Assembly (NCBI GenBank): GCA_036346395.1
Contig: CM070599.1
Span: forward strand, 19,769,232 to 19,833,231
DNA: 64,000 bases
DNA from: Hsuehochloa calcarea
Lineage: Eukaryota; Streptophyta; Magnoliopsida; Poales; Poaceae
Direction of reading: 5' to 3'
In this document: positions 10,431-22,493 of the stretch, piece after piece
How positions within the stretch are numbered: the stretch's first letter is position 1
Layout of the letters: each line of letters opens with the position of its first letter
The notes under the pieces: generated by a model
Database searches by the model: none
What the model saw: the letters and a program-made list of their open reading frames with translations, nothing else
What the model was told of the DNA's origin: nothing
Translations under genes and position numbers: made by a program

Positions 10431-11790
10431 AAAAAAATGACTATTTATTTTTGTAAATCTTGTTCACAAAACATATATGCATCACTTCTAAATCTTGTTC
10501 ACAAAACCTGTGGTCTGTGGGACCCTACAGGGATTTCATGTATCAGACATCATTGGGTTTACATGTAAATGACAGCTACTGGTACTATACAGTAGGCTGC
10601 AAACGAAGAACACACGTGCATCACTTCCAGGGTTGGCAGCCGAAGTTTCTAAGGCATTTTTCAGACAATTTTTTTGTTAATTGTAGAAACGTATAAACAT
10701 GGGGGCGGTCTATAGAACGTATCAGCCATCATGGGGAGCTCCTTCTTCCTCCCTGCCGCCATCACGTTCTTCTTCCTTCCGGCCCGAGAGCTCTGCGCAT
10801 CTTCACCGACGGCGGCACCCTCACCGCTTCGCTGCGCCGCCCTCTCTTCCCTGCCGCCGCGGCTGTAACCCCACTCAACCTAATATCCAACTACTCGTCG
10901 TGCCGCCCGCCACAGCTGGGCTGCCGCCTCCCTCCCTCGCTAACCCCTTGTGAACCCTAACCCCCTTGCCACCGGTTGGCGCCACATCACCCGGGAAGAG
11001 AGCGCGGGGAAGAAGAAGAAAGGGGAGGAGGTGAACCACACACTCGGTTGTTAGTCGGAGCGCGGGCTTGTTAGACCTTCCCAGAAACATGTGCTCAATT
11101 TTTTCACTTACTTTTTTATGCTGAAGTAATGAGATACGTAGTTGTTGCCAATAATACTAATAAAAGTAACTTCGTAGGCAAAATTAGTCGCACCAGTAAA
11201 TGTGAAATTGCCCAGTGGTTCCAACAGTACCAATAAAAAAGGTTGTCTAGTTTGCAATTAGTGAAATACTACAAAATGCTATATAGCGTTTCGAGCCAAC
11301 GAACTGTACATCCCTTGTCCATCTGATTTGAACTAAACCAACGCTCCTGATTTGCCCATATTTCCACCTTATTCATTTGTTCCCTATCCTCTCACTCCAC
11401 TAATTTCGTTCCCCTTTGAATATCATTCTCTCCCCTCGATTGGATCCAAGGAGGTCGGGCAGAGGAGCTGAGGTGAGGTGACATGCAAGAGTCGGAGGAT
11501 GAGCATAGGCTACACCAGGGGAAGGAGGAGCAAAGGTGAGGTGGCTCACAATAGTCGAAGGAGGAGCAGAGGAGATGCCAGGCTCGCGACCGGAGGAGGA
11601 GCCAGCGGTGGCACAGTTGCAGTCAGAGGAGGAGGCGGGGCGGCTTTGCGGTGAGGCAGGAGGAGCAACAGCGTCTCGTGGTCGGGCCGGAGGAGGAGCA
11701 TAGGCAACGTCAGGGGGGAGGGGCTGAGGTGAGGCGGCGTGCAAGAGCCGAAGGAGGAGCAGAAGCGACGCCGTGGGAAGGAGTAGATTG
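10431..11790. other. Unassigned segment with a GC-rich centre
   Basis: The segment includes a short repeat of AAATCTTGTTCACAAAAC (about 10455 and 10490) and a GC-rich part at about 10735-11040. Another GC-rich, GAGGAG-rich part lies at about 11450-11790. The open frames here (for example 10699-10953 and 11400-11828) are compositional and I do not support any as a gene. It may belong to a non-autonomous DNA transposon together with the repeats that follow. Confidence 0.4.
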
Positions 11791-12430
11791 AGATGAAACT
11801 CTATGATTCTTCGCTTGTAGAACATCAAAAAAAATTCAAAACTCTATGATACTTGGCTTTAGAACCTCCAAGTCTAGCTTATTGAAACTCTATGATACTT
11901 GGCTTTTAGAACCTCCAAAATTATCTGAAACTCTTTTGCTACTTGTTTGTGGAATCATCCAAAATTTTCTGAAACTCTATGATACTTGCGGATTTTAGGA
12001 ACTCCAAATTTGGTGATAAAACTCTATGATACTTGCGTCTTTAGAAACCCCCAATTTTTGTGACGAAGCTCTACGATACTTGCGGCTTTACAACCTCCAA
12101 ATTTGTATGAAACTTTTTGTTACTTGGTTGTGGAACCTTCTAATTTTTTTGAAACTCTATGATACTTGAGGATTAGTGAACCACAATTTTGTTGATGAAA
12201 CTCTATGATACTTAGCTGTGGAACCTTCTAAATTTTAGGAACCCCAAATTTGTTGATAAAACTCTATGATACTTGTGGATTAGGGAACCCCTAATTTTGT
12301 TGATGAACATCTATGATACCTGTGGCTTTTTAGGAACCCCCAATTTAGTGAATGAAACTCTATGATACTTGCAGCTTTAGGACCTGTAAATTTTCGGTGA
12401 AACTATATGATACTTGCCTTGATACTCTCT
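11790..12430. repeat. Minisatellite with GAAACTCTATGATACTTG core
   Basis: About a dozen degenerate copies of a 42-60 bp unit lie head to tail. The core is GAAACTCTATGATACTTG followed by a variable (C)GGCTTTTAGAACCTCCAA part. Core positions include roughly 11798, 11840, 11886, 11968, 12018, 12154, 12200, 12260 and 12356. Unit length varies, so the array is old. Confidence 0.75.
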
Positions 12431-12790
12431 ATAACTTCACGAAACTACTGAAATTCTTTTGATGCAGGCCAACGTGGAAGATTACAAGAGGGAACTTGCT
12501 TACATGCTCATATACCACCATTTTAATGATCTAAACCCTAACCGGATCTCCAACTGGAACTGAACAAGACAATTTTTTTTGCTCCCCCCATGTGCTTTTC
12601 TTGTATGGTTGTAGTGCTTTTTGTGGATGGCACACTGTTTTAGGGAATTTATTTTGCAACTGCTGCTGAGCATTGCTGAAAACAATGTGACATGGCTATA
12701 TGTAAAATCCTATGTGTAATTCTCTGTTTTATACGCAAAATGGTGGGATATCTATGACACAACAGTTTGAAATGTAGCATGGTTATGAAC
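12431..12790. other. Unique AT-rich spacer
   Basis: This lies between two repeat arrays. I see no gene, only a short open frame without recognisable content. Confidence 0.4.
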
Positions 12791-13665
12791 CATGGTTTTA
12801 GCTATCCTTTCTGTTGTACTAATACAAAATTCAGTTTCATTAAGTTCGAACCATTGTTTTCACTTGATTTCATTAAGTTTTATGCTAATTCAAAGGTGTT
12901 TCATAAAGTTTCATCCTAGTTTATCTAGTCTAAGATAAGTTTTCAATAGTGACATGCCAAGATAAGACAGTTTCATTAAGTTTCTTCATGTTTGTATAGC
13001 AAGTTTCATTAAGTTTCACACAATTCCATCTCAGTTTCGGTGAGTTTTAGACAAGTTTCATAAAAAAAAATTACATTTGTTCCTTTTTTTAGTTTCATTA
13101 AGTTCTATACAACACCCTCTGGTTTTATCAAGTTTAATTAAGTTTCAACTAGCTTCATTCTTTTTAGGGGCAAGTTTCATTAAGTTCCATACAGTACCTT
13201 CTGGTTTCAACAAGTTTTAACTAGTTTCATTCTTTTTAGGGCAAGTTTCATACAGTCCTCTCTGGTTTCATCAAGTTTTATTAAGTTCCAACTAGTAATA
13301 TTCAATTTTTTGGGCAACTTTCATCAAGTTTCACCCAATTTCATTAAATTTTAGATAAGTATCGTTGTCGCAATTGAAGTTTTAGACAAGTACCATTTAA
13401 GGTTCATATCGGTACAGCTAAGCTCCACACCAAATTTTCATGTTTCTCTCACTTTTTTCTCCCAGTTTTCAACAATGTTTCATCAAGTTTCATACAGGTT
13501 TCATCATAGTTTATCTAGTATAATACAAGTTTCAAAAGTGACATGCAAACTTAATACAGTTTCATCAAGTTTCAGAAAGGATTTCATTAAGTTTTCAAGA
13601 AGTTTCTGTTTATCAACATCAAATATTCATTAAGTATCAATACACATCTGATACAAGAAGTTTAT
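12790..13665. repeat. Degenerate repeat array of (A)AGTTTCATTAAGTTT
   Basis: More than twenty copies of short motifs such as GTTTCATTAAGTTT, AAGTTTCATCAAGTTT and ACAAGTTTCAT occur at irregular spacing. No fixed long unit is evident. Dense irregular short-motif arrays of this type occur in subterminal regions of DNA transposons, but no matching terminal inverted repeats were found. Confidence 0.6.
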
Positions 13666-13973
13666 GTTTCAGGTTGTGAACTGATACAATATGTATCTAC
13701 ATCTTGTGCATCCATTTCTTCATCACCTGCATTTTTATCCCTTTGCCCATTACTTGTGGCAAAAAAAGCTTTAGCAAAGAAGGCCTTCTGTCCATCGTCC
13801 TGTGCAGGAGTAATCTAAGGTCATATTAGCCAGTTTGTGCACAAACACAAGATGGACTAAATCAGCAATAGGGGGGAATGAAACATCACATTGAAGCATC
13901 TAAGCCATGCATTTCATCGAACATGCTGCATGCAACACACAAGAAGCAGACATGGGGTAACAAATATGAAACT

Positions 13974-16900
13974 TGTGACATCCCGTTTTCGGACGTCAAA
14001 TAGTGCCTCCATTTGGTTTTCAATTTTCATTCAATTTTTGTTTTGCCGCTTAAATTCCAAAAACTCCGAGCTTCCCCTGAGCTCAGGTTTGTGTTTCAAA
14101 CCTCCATTTAGTTTTTCGAATTCAAAATTTAAAATTTAATTCACCTATTTCAGATTTTGGACCCTCCCAAAATCTTACCTCCCTTTTATTTTGTTAGGCC
14201 AACTCTATCCATTGTTGGGCTGACCCATTATTTCTGGCCCACTTATGTTTCTCACTCTCCCCCTATCCTTCTCCCCCTCCCGGGCCAGGTTTCCCCGGCC
14301 CACCACCTCTCCCGAACAGGCCGCCCGCCGCCTCTCTCTCCCATCCGTTTCTCCGCCTCGGCCAGACGTCGCTGCGTTTTCTTCTCGGCCGACGCTTCAC
14401 TTCCTCCGCCCGGCCCGCTCACCCTTTCTCCCTCCCCCTTATCTCTTCTCGGCCGATCCGCCTCCTCCCCCACTCGTTTCTCGCCCCTCGACCACATCGC
14501 CGTTTCCCCTGGCCTTCTCCTCCTCTCCTCCCGTGTGCGCCGCCTCCGCCCGATCCCTTCTTCTCCACTCGGCTCGGCCTCCATCTCCTTCCCCCGCTCA
14601 GCCCACCAGCGTCGCTCGGCCCACTGCAGCACCGTCCCCACCTCCACGTGCCGCGCCGCCCCACCCCGCCGCCGCCCGACTGCTCCTCGCCACCTCTGCG
14701 GCGCCATCTCTGCGCCCCGCCAATGAAGTCACCCCATACCTCCATGACATCGGCACCTTCCCTCCGACCGGTCTGAGCCGTGCAGCGGAGCCCCGGTCAG
14801 TGCCTCTGCCCAGTCCGTCGCCTGCCTCGTCAACGCCTGCATCCCATTGTCCTCACCGCCATGGTCGCCCACGCCGTCGCCCATAGCGCTACCGACGTCA
14901 TCGCCTCCGTCAGCTCCTCCCCGGCTCCATCCCCTCTCCCCGGCTATAAATAGCCCAGCCTCCTTTCATGCACCCCGCCCCGCTCCTCCTCTCCTCCCCC
15001 GGGTAAGTCCCCCAAAGAACTCCTCCCGATTCAGTTCTTCTCCCCCGTTGCCGGCCGATTGGAGCCCCGCCGCCACCATCCCCTCCTCGGCACTCCACGG
15101 GCCGAACCCTCGGGGCTGGAGTGCCTCCTCGGCATCCCCGTGCCACCCCAGTAGCTGGCCGCAGCTCGCCGTCACCAAGCTCTCCTCCCCGCGTCGCCCT
15201 CGGCTCCCGTCGCCGGCCGGCTCCGCCGATTCTCCGCCTCCGCTAGCAGCCTGGTGAGCCTCCCCTCCTCCCCCTGGTGCTCATGCGTGCCCTATTTTCT
15301 CCTCCCCTCCCTCCGATCGTCGTCACCACTGTTTGGCCCCAGTTCCCGACCTCCCCGGCCGACGCCAGCCCCTTCCCGAAGCCGTTCCTGCCGCGCCACC
15401 ACCTCCCGTGGCCTCCTTCCTTTACCGGCATCCCATTTTTCTGGTCCCCCTCTTTCCTCCGGCCTCCACCCGCCACCAGCAACCGTCGCCCGAGCACCTC
15501 CCCTCCTCACCCCTCCACACACTCTCCTATGTTGGTCCGAAGGCAGCAGCATCAGTGTTTGTTGATTGCCTCTTATTTTCTGTCATTATTAGCTGCCAAA
15601 TCTTCGTCTGCCGAATCTTGGTCTTTAGGCCAGTTATTGAGTAAGATAGAATGGTTGTCTGTGTCTCTTTGATCATTAGTAGTTGTTGTTAACAGTGAGT
15701 ATGGAATTGTTGTCGAATCTGTGTTCTCCAGTTTAGTGGTTAAATTTTGAATTATGCATTGCTTCTCCAGCATCGATGTTGTTAGCAACGACCTTCAGTG
15801 GCAATGTTGTCAGTAGTGTGTGTTTTGTGTCTGACAGTTGAAATATTGGTGTATAATCCGGCAATGGATCATTTGTGGAATATTCTGATATTCGACAAAC
15901 TGAATTGTGTGATTTGGCAATTGTGAATTGGTGCATTAGGTCAATAGTTTGTATGGCTTGCAACTGGAAATTCTGTGTATAATCTGGTAATTGAGATTTC
16001 GTGCTATTGAAAGTCTGTGTTAATCCGATAGCTGAGTTTGTGTTAATCTGTCAATTGAAACATCTATATGACCTAGCCATTAAAACCCTGTTTGTTCTGG
16101 CGATTGATTGATATGTGTTCTGGCATTTTGAAAATATTGCCTTTGAATCACTAATGTAATCTGGCATTTGAAGTCTGTATTATCTGTCACTTGTTCTGCT
16201 GGCAGTAATTTGATTGGTTGATTGTGATCTTGATTGTTAGGGATAGCTTTGATCTTCAGTAGCAGTATTATCTAATTGTTTTATTAATCAATTGTTAGAC
16301 ATTGGTTAGTGTTTCATCAGTAGGTCAATGATTGTTGGAAGTAATTGTATTTTGAGTAAGCTGAAAGTAATGATTTGTTCTGTAATGATTGCTTCACCAA
16401 CCCGTATTGTTTGGCAATAATTTTTAATCTAGCATTCAACCTCTGTGTTTAATCTGTCAATTAGAAAATATGTGCTTAAACTTGTATCTGAATCTGTATT
16501 ATATCTGGCAACTGAGATTGGTATTAAACTGTTATTTGAGTTTATGTGTTGCTCTTGTATCTAGTTTTGATGTAGAACTTGTAGTTAAATTGTTTGTCAC
16601 CTGTAGTAGTATAACCTTGTAGTCTTCCAAAATCCGCAGTAGAGTATCCCTGCAAAAGCCCTTCGACCTTACCCTTCTTTCTATCCTCCCTCCCAGCAGA
16701 ATTTCTCTGCCATTCCTCCTTTCGCTCAACAGGTCGTTTGACTCTGTCAAACATTCCCGTCCCTTCTCTTCCGCGACCCTATTTCATGTTTTATTTGGTC
16801 TTTTGAGTTCTTTGGATTTATTTGATTTTTCGATTGTTGTTGCGTAATTAGAAATCGAGGTCCAGAAGAAACAACGACTCGAGCAGGATCAAGATGCAAG

Positions 16901-18191
16901 CAAAGACGCTGACCAAGATTTCGAACCCCTATTCAAGCAGGCTTTGAGTAAGATCAAGGCCGCGGTAAAATAGCCCAGGCGAGTCAACACTTTGATCATG
17001 TTGATCCTACATTCTATGCAAATTATGTTCTTTTAAAATATCAAATTACATACTTAATTTCCTATGCAAATGTATGTCAAACACCCTAAGGTAGTTAAAT
17101 GTCTATTTGATGATTAAATAATTATTATACCATGCCCTTGATAATTGAACTCCCAAAATCCTTGTCACCTTAGTAAATATATGGTAACCTACTAGTTATA
17201 GGTTGTACTTAAACGTCATGCTAGACTTGTTTAAGTACCGGGGTAATTCTACCCCAAATCATCATTCTTTAAATCATAACAATTATTTCGGGCAGTCATT
17301 GGAGATAATGACTGGACTGGTTGGATAATTTGTTTTATACTTCTCCAAAACCCTAAAAACTTGCTAATACCCCATCTGAGCGAATGGAAGAGTGGTGGGT
17401 GTCGTCGAGCACGAGAATGGTTGGTATGTGGTATGAACCGCTCAAATAATCTTAAGGACTTAATCCTGTGATGACCTCCAATTATAAAACAGTAGAGCCA
17501 CAAGTCTATAATGGTGTCGACCTGACTAACTAATTGGTGTCCACCGGTACGCGCTGCACTATTGGGGGACTCCCCTTCACCGTGAGCCCACGAGGCTACG
17601 GGTTGGGGTATGTGACTTACGGGGCCCTAGGCGTAAGTCGCATGGCGCAAGAGGGGGTATGGGTAAGTGGTTGTCGGGTCCCACGGGAACGAAACCTTAG
17701 CGGATGTGGCAAATATCGAGGGATGTCTGGTAAAGGCCTTGTGATAATCTCCCCTTGATTCACATGTCTAAGGGAACGTGTGTTCATATCAAGATGATTA
17801 TCTCTTGTGGGTAAAGATGTACAATCTCCACAGAAAATAAAAACTGTTCGAACTACCGTGCCCACGGTCACAGGCGGGCATGTGGAGCTTACAAGAGTTA
17901 GTTCTATTTCAAAAACTTTTGTGGATGGGATGGAAAATGTGCGGGGCTCACCTAGCCCTTGCTTTGGATTTTTCCTGTGTATTCTTACACCGGTGTTGGT
18001 AATAGGTGGGCATGACCACCATCAAAAATAAGCATGAAGGTGGAGGTAGGCTCTGCTTTTATTAATTATTGCACAATTAATTTCTTTAAAAATGCAATTT
18101 GGTTAAAATGCTAAGTGATAGGATTTTCTAATATCTGTATTTATAAATGTTGCTTTACGCAAATAAAAGAACCCGAGCCATCCTTGTGAAG

Positions 18192-18286
<95 letters not shown>

Positions 18287-18818
18287 CATCTGTTGTGTTG
18301 GCTCGCGAGTAAGGTAGTTGTGCTCATCCTCGCTCTTTTCCCCAAACCCTCAGAAACATGAACCCTGGAGCTGTCGACTACAACGATGATTCAGAAGTCT
18401 GAAGATCCAGGAGTCACTGAAGCGTAGTTTAGTCCTTAACTGTTCTAGTTTCACCCCAGTCTAACTGATTCCATCGGTTCTTGTGTGCCTCCTATATTGT
18501 CCGAGGTTTTCGGATAATATCGAGCTTATACGGGTTCCCTAGTCACTTGCCTTTGGAGAGATGTGGCATCACATCTTTGCTTCCATTGTTGCTTCCGCTA
18601 TCTTTTATAATGTATTCATTTGGCATAATCGGTCTTTATTGTAAAAATTAACCCGAAGTGGTCTATGTAAACTCTGATGTGTAAATTAATGAATGCAATG
18701 ATTTTACGCCATATATGATTTGAATCAGCAATGTACCTGTGAAGTGTTATCTATTGATTCAGAGAATAGCACAGTATTTTTACAAAGAAATCCGAAATTA
18801 AAAATCTGGGATCCTATA
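13974..18818 (+). mobile_element. 4.8-kb solo LTR (Ty3/gypsy type) with perfect 5-bp TSD
   Basis: The element begins TGTGACATCCCG at 13974 and ends ATCCTATA at 18818. AAACT at 13969-13973 and at 18819-18823 is a perfect 5-bp target-site duplication, which fixes both ends. The 3' dinucleotide is TA rather than the expected CA. It has no internal coding region or primer site, so it is a solo LTR left by recombination. A GC-rich U3/R part (14160-15540) carries a TATA box TATAAATA at 14945-14952. The region from about 16900 to the end is collinear with about 57000-58822 of the other solo LTR, so the two belong to the same or a sister family. Open frames such as 14157-14726 and 14245-14886 are compositional. 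Confidence 0.85.
18195..18280. repeat. (TA)43 microsatellite inside the solo LTR
   Basis: An uninterrupted TA dinucleotide run of 86 bases. The sister LTR has only a short GCATGTATACTATTGC at the equivalent site (about 58277), so the run expanded within this copy. Confidence 0.95.
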
Positions 18819-18823
18819 AAACT

Positions 18824-20371
18824 TACCTGAAACATGTCAGAGTGGAACTGGTACTCAACGGTACAACGTGCCCTAGCTGCTCCCTTGCAATTAATGCTAA
18901 ACGCTTCTGCCCTAGTTTTCCTACTAACAAAAGAAATACAGTCGTTCTATAATGCACGATATTAAAATACAATATCCACCGTCGTCTAATAGAAAATAGA
19001 CCCAAATCAATCGCGTGCGCTGGCCGGCAGAGGATCCGGATCGGATCCTTTTCTTACAACCCACATGCGATGATATCCTTCTGAGACGGCGTCGGCCGGG
19101 AGCGGACAGGTCCGCGGTCAGTGACGTGCTCTCACCGGCAATTTTTGGCCTGGACGCTGGTGGCTAATCTATCAGCTTTGTCATCGTGCAGAGAGTCAAG
19201 CAGAGTGTAGACTTTTGCTGCTGCTGCTGCTGCTGCTGATCGATCTGGCCCGTACTGCTCCTTATCCTGAACAATCAACCATGTCGCTGGCACGTTGCTA
19301 GGCTGGCTAGGCAGGAGACAGATGGTCACGATTTGGCTTTAATGTTCCACCTGTAAATGCAGCTAGCTGATGGCGTCTGATGGCGCGCTGAAAGTTTCCG
19401 TTCCAACAGAATCGCTATCAGAGTTAATGTTTGATCGAAGCGTAACTCTTAGCCTTTGCTGATCCGATTGATGCATTATCAAATCATGCATCTACTCTTG
19501 GCTGGTCACATCGCATCTACGGGGATATTCTAGATCGAAATGTTCCCTGGGTTCCATTGCCACGACTGTAATTCATGTTGAGTCCCGTGGTCTGTGCAAA
19601 TTAACATGACAACAACTTTAGAGTTTCGATATACTGATCCGAGTCGATTAGAAGAATTTAGACTAAAATCTCTTCGAAAAATCTCTTCCCATTCGAAGAG
19701 ATTGGTTCTAATCCCTTCCTATCTAAGGTTGTTTGGATATAGAGCGATTAGACCTAGGGAAAGCAATTTCGTTTTGAAATAAATTCGGAGTGCAACGAAA
19801 CGAATGAAATGAATTTCATTTCAAAATTTCGGTGGGTTTTCAAACTGGACTAAATTTGGGCAAAATTTAACCGAATTTTGTCCAAAACCAAATTTAGGAT
19901 GTAACTTGCCACGATTTTCGGACTGCAGTTGATCTATCTGAGCTATGCAAATGCAGTATGAAAGCTAACTTGTTTCCTCGAGTCATGCATGAAAGCTTCC
20001 TTCTCGGTCTTCATTATTCAGAGCGCTCTATTTGATTAACAAATCTGTAACTAGCATGGTCACTGATTCATTGAGACTTATACCTACCTGCACTTTTGGT
20101 TCATGCCTAACTCATTTTGATCTCACGAAGTGCAAAACTAACCCGTAATGTTAATTTCTTTTGAACTATGTGGTGTGTGTTAATGTGAATTGGAATACTA
20201 GCGAACAGAGACTTCGATAATCCGTCAGTTCTAACATACGACAGTGCAGCAACTTGGTGAGCAAACCACAGATTCAGTTGCTTTACAGAACAACAATCAA
20301 AGAGACATACATTTTTTTTCGCTTACTTTCAAAGTGTTCGAGGAAGCCATGTTGCGTACCTGTTACAGTTA
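18824..20371. other. Intergenic region downstream of UGT gene 2
   Basis: No supported gene. It holds a short CTG run at about 19217-19238, a GC-rich patch near 19080-19140, and an AT-rich stretch (19590-19915) ending in AATTTAGGATGTAAC, which may be a decayed LTR end. The rest is unrecognised. Confidence 0.4.
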
Positions 20372-20396
20372 CGCCGAGCAGCAGACCAACTCCCGA
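20372..20396 (+). pseudogene. Micro-relic of a UGT85 PSPG box
   Basis: Twenty consecutive bases, CGCCGAGCAGCAGACCAACT (20372-20391), are identical to the part of UGT gene 1 encoding the end of the PSPG box (Ala-Glu-Gln-Gln-Thr-Asn), with further matches just beyond. They lie in plus orientation about 320 bases from the 3' end of the minus-strand UGT gene 2. Surrounding sequence does not align, so this is a tiny remnant, presumably of another UGT copy or a conversion footprint. Confidence 0.5.
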
Positions 20397-20712
20397 TTTC
20401 CCGGAAGATCCGAGTTTTACGCCGATTTATCATTCTGACAGATTACTTCAGCCCTCTGCTAATAAAGCGAGATAATTCAGCTTTTGTCACCCTGCAGCTT
20501 ACGAATCACCCATGTTGATGTGGTGCGTACGATGCTAATTGAGCAAAATGTTTTAAAATAGCGTTTCATAATCATCATCTGAAGATACTTAAGATAGCTT
20601 TAGAATCTTGATTACATAAAACTAAACGCTCCAATACATCACATCCAAAGATTCTCGTCGATCGAATCTCGAAGGTATAAAACAAGGCGCCGAGACAACC
20701 ACAGCACTCGCT

Positions 20713-22365
20713 TCAAGAGAGGAGCACCTCGTTGATGAGCCGGTCGACGTTGCGCATGGAGCGGCCGCCGGGCTGCGTCGAGGCCAGCGCGTTCTCCCTG
20801 AACTTGGCCAAGCACCGGCGCATCTCCAGCCCCTTGTCACCCTCCATGGCCTCCCGTATTAACGCCTCCACTTCGGCCCTCCTCACGTCGTCACCGATCT
20901 CCGTCCCGATGCCCCACTCCGTGCGCTTGTACCGGCAGTTGGTCTGCTGCTCCGCGAAGAACGGCCAGCACACCATCGGCACGCCGCCGCCGATGCTCTC
21001 CAGCGTCGAGTTCCACCCGGAGTGCGTCAGGAACACCCCCACGGCCTCGTGCTCCAGCACCTTCTCCTGCGGGCACCACGTCGACAGCATGCTTCGGCCC
21101 TCCGTCGCGGCGGAGAACTCCGGCGGCAAGGCGGCCTCGTCGCCATTGACGAGGTCAGGCCGCACGTTCCACAAGAACGCGTAGCCGGTGTTTGCCAGCC
21201 CCCACGCGAACTCCAGCAGATGCTCGTTTGACATTACCGTGATGCTCCCAAAGTTCACGTACACGACGGAGCACGGCAGCCGGCCGTCGAGCCACCGGAG
21301 CGGCTCATCCTGCTCCTTCCACAGGTTGGACCCGATGCCGGCAACCGGGCTCTCCTCGGGCACGTTGTTGCGCACCGTCAGGTGGAGCGGCCCCACCGTG
21401 TAGACGGGCGGCACGAGCTTGGACATGGCGTCGAGCAGCGGCGCTTCGATCTCGTCGAAGGTGTTGATGACCACCGCCGACGCCTGCGACACGGCCGCCG
21501 TCTCGTGGATGAAGAAGTTGAACATGATGTCCTCCGGGTCCGTGGAGCGCACGAAGCTCGGGAAGTCGCGCAGCCGCATGTCCTTCGGCACCCCCGGGAT
21601 CCAGTCGACGGTCGTGTCCAAGTATCCATTGCTCAACTGCGCCTCGTCTGAAAAAAAAAAGTCATCGCAGTTAATTATGTTACGTGCCCCAATTTAATTT
21701 ATCGTAGCGCAGCACAGCAACACAAAAAAATTTAGTTTCTCGTAGGCGCGGCGCGGCGCGGCGTAGAACAGCAACGACAAACTGGTAAACTAGTAAAAGA
21801 AAAGGACGGTGTGGTGTGTATCTATAAATGAGTGCATGCCTTTGAGAGGGAAGAGGCCGCGTTCGACGAGGTCCTTGTAGTGCCAGTAGCCCATGAAGCC
21901 GCACGCGCTGGCGGTCCAGAGCGTGGCGCAGCGAAGGCCGAGTTCCCGCGCGGCGCGGAGCGCGAAGGACATGATGCTGTCGGCGACGACGCAGGTCACG
22001 GGCCGCGCGGCGCCTCCGGAGGCCTCGGCCTCCTCGTTGAGCTTGGCGACGAGCTCCTTGAACCGGGGCAGGCAGGTGGTCATGGTGGACTGGCACAACG
22101 AGGGGACGTCCTGCATGGCGTTGCGGTCGGACGGCGGCAGGCCGTCGGCGATGGCGGCGAACCGGAACCCCGGCGCCCCGTCAAGCGCGCGGGGCCCCCG
22201 CGCGCGCAGGTGGCGGCGGTGGTTGAACTCGTTGTTGACGAAGGTGACGTGGAAGCCCCGGGCGTGAAGCAGCTTGGCCAGCTTGAGCATCGGCGTGATG
22301 TGGCCCTGCGCCGGGTACGGGATCATCACGGCGTGCGCCCCCTCTGCTGGCCGCAACGACCCCAT
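20713..22365 (-). CDS. UDP-glycosyltransferase, UGT85 family, two exons (gene 2)
   Basis: The coding exons are 21840-22365 (exon 1) and 20713-21647 (exon 2), joined to give 486 residues. This is a family-1 GT-B glycosyltransferase expected to use UDP-glucose in the cytosol; the acceptor is unknown. Exon 1 carries YPAQGHITP with likely catalytic His22, and Asp129 in VVADSIMSF. Exon 2 carries the PSPG box from Trp366 to Gln409, ending in Glu-Gln. The intron (21648-21839) splits codon 176 after its first base and joins FPLK to DEAQLSNG, aligning exactly with FPLK-DVEQ of gene 3 and VPLS-DEAQ of gene 1. Its donor is GC, not GT; its acceptor is a T-rich tract plus CAG. The ATG matches the MGS start of the paralogues. 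It differs from gene 3 by roughly 46 residues, including odd changes such as Tyr to Gln in the (C)YSTMTTC segment and Arg to Cys in GRLPRS. The frame is intact. Confidence 0.93.
21648..21839 (-). other. GC-AG intron of UGT gene 2
   Basis: This is a 192-base intron, phase 1. On the minus strand the exon ends CTCAAAG and the intron begins GCATGC; it ends in a T run followed by CAG. No GT donor nearby would preserve the conserved protein junction. GC-AG is the main known non-canonical class handled by the U2 spliceosome. Confidence 0.85.
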
Positions 22366-22483
22366 GGCTCACCACTGCCTCGCTCGCCGCGCGCGGAAAT
22401 GAATCGCTTTGCGTCGGTTTGTTAAGCTTACGGTGTGCTTGTGCCACTTGAGCTCATGAGGCGTTGGGTGTGTGCGCGCGCAC

Positions 22484-22493
22484 ACATATATAG
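22484..22493 (-). promoter_or_regulatory. Candidate TATA box of UGT gene 2
   Basis: TATATAT on the minus strand, about 120 bases upstream of the ATG, a spacing similar to the TATA box of gene 3. The two upstream regions are otherwise alignable (for example the shared CACTTGAGC and GCCGCGCGCGG motifs). Confidence 0.45.

Noticed and set aside
9970..13665. Repeat arrays as CRISPR-like arrays
   Set aside because: Units are degenerate and variable in length, there are no regular spacers, and the genome is a plant.
14157..14886. Proline-rich frames of 189 and 213 codons
   Set aside because: Inside the solo LTR fixed by the AAACT duplication. No domain.
18181..18345. Frame with a poly-Tyr-Ile run (18103-18345 minus)
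   Set aside because: Translation of the (TA)n microsatellite.
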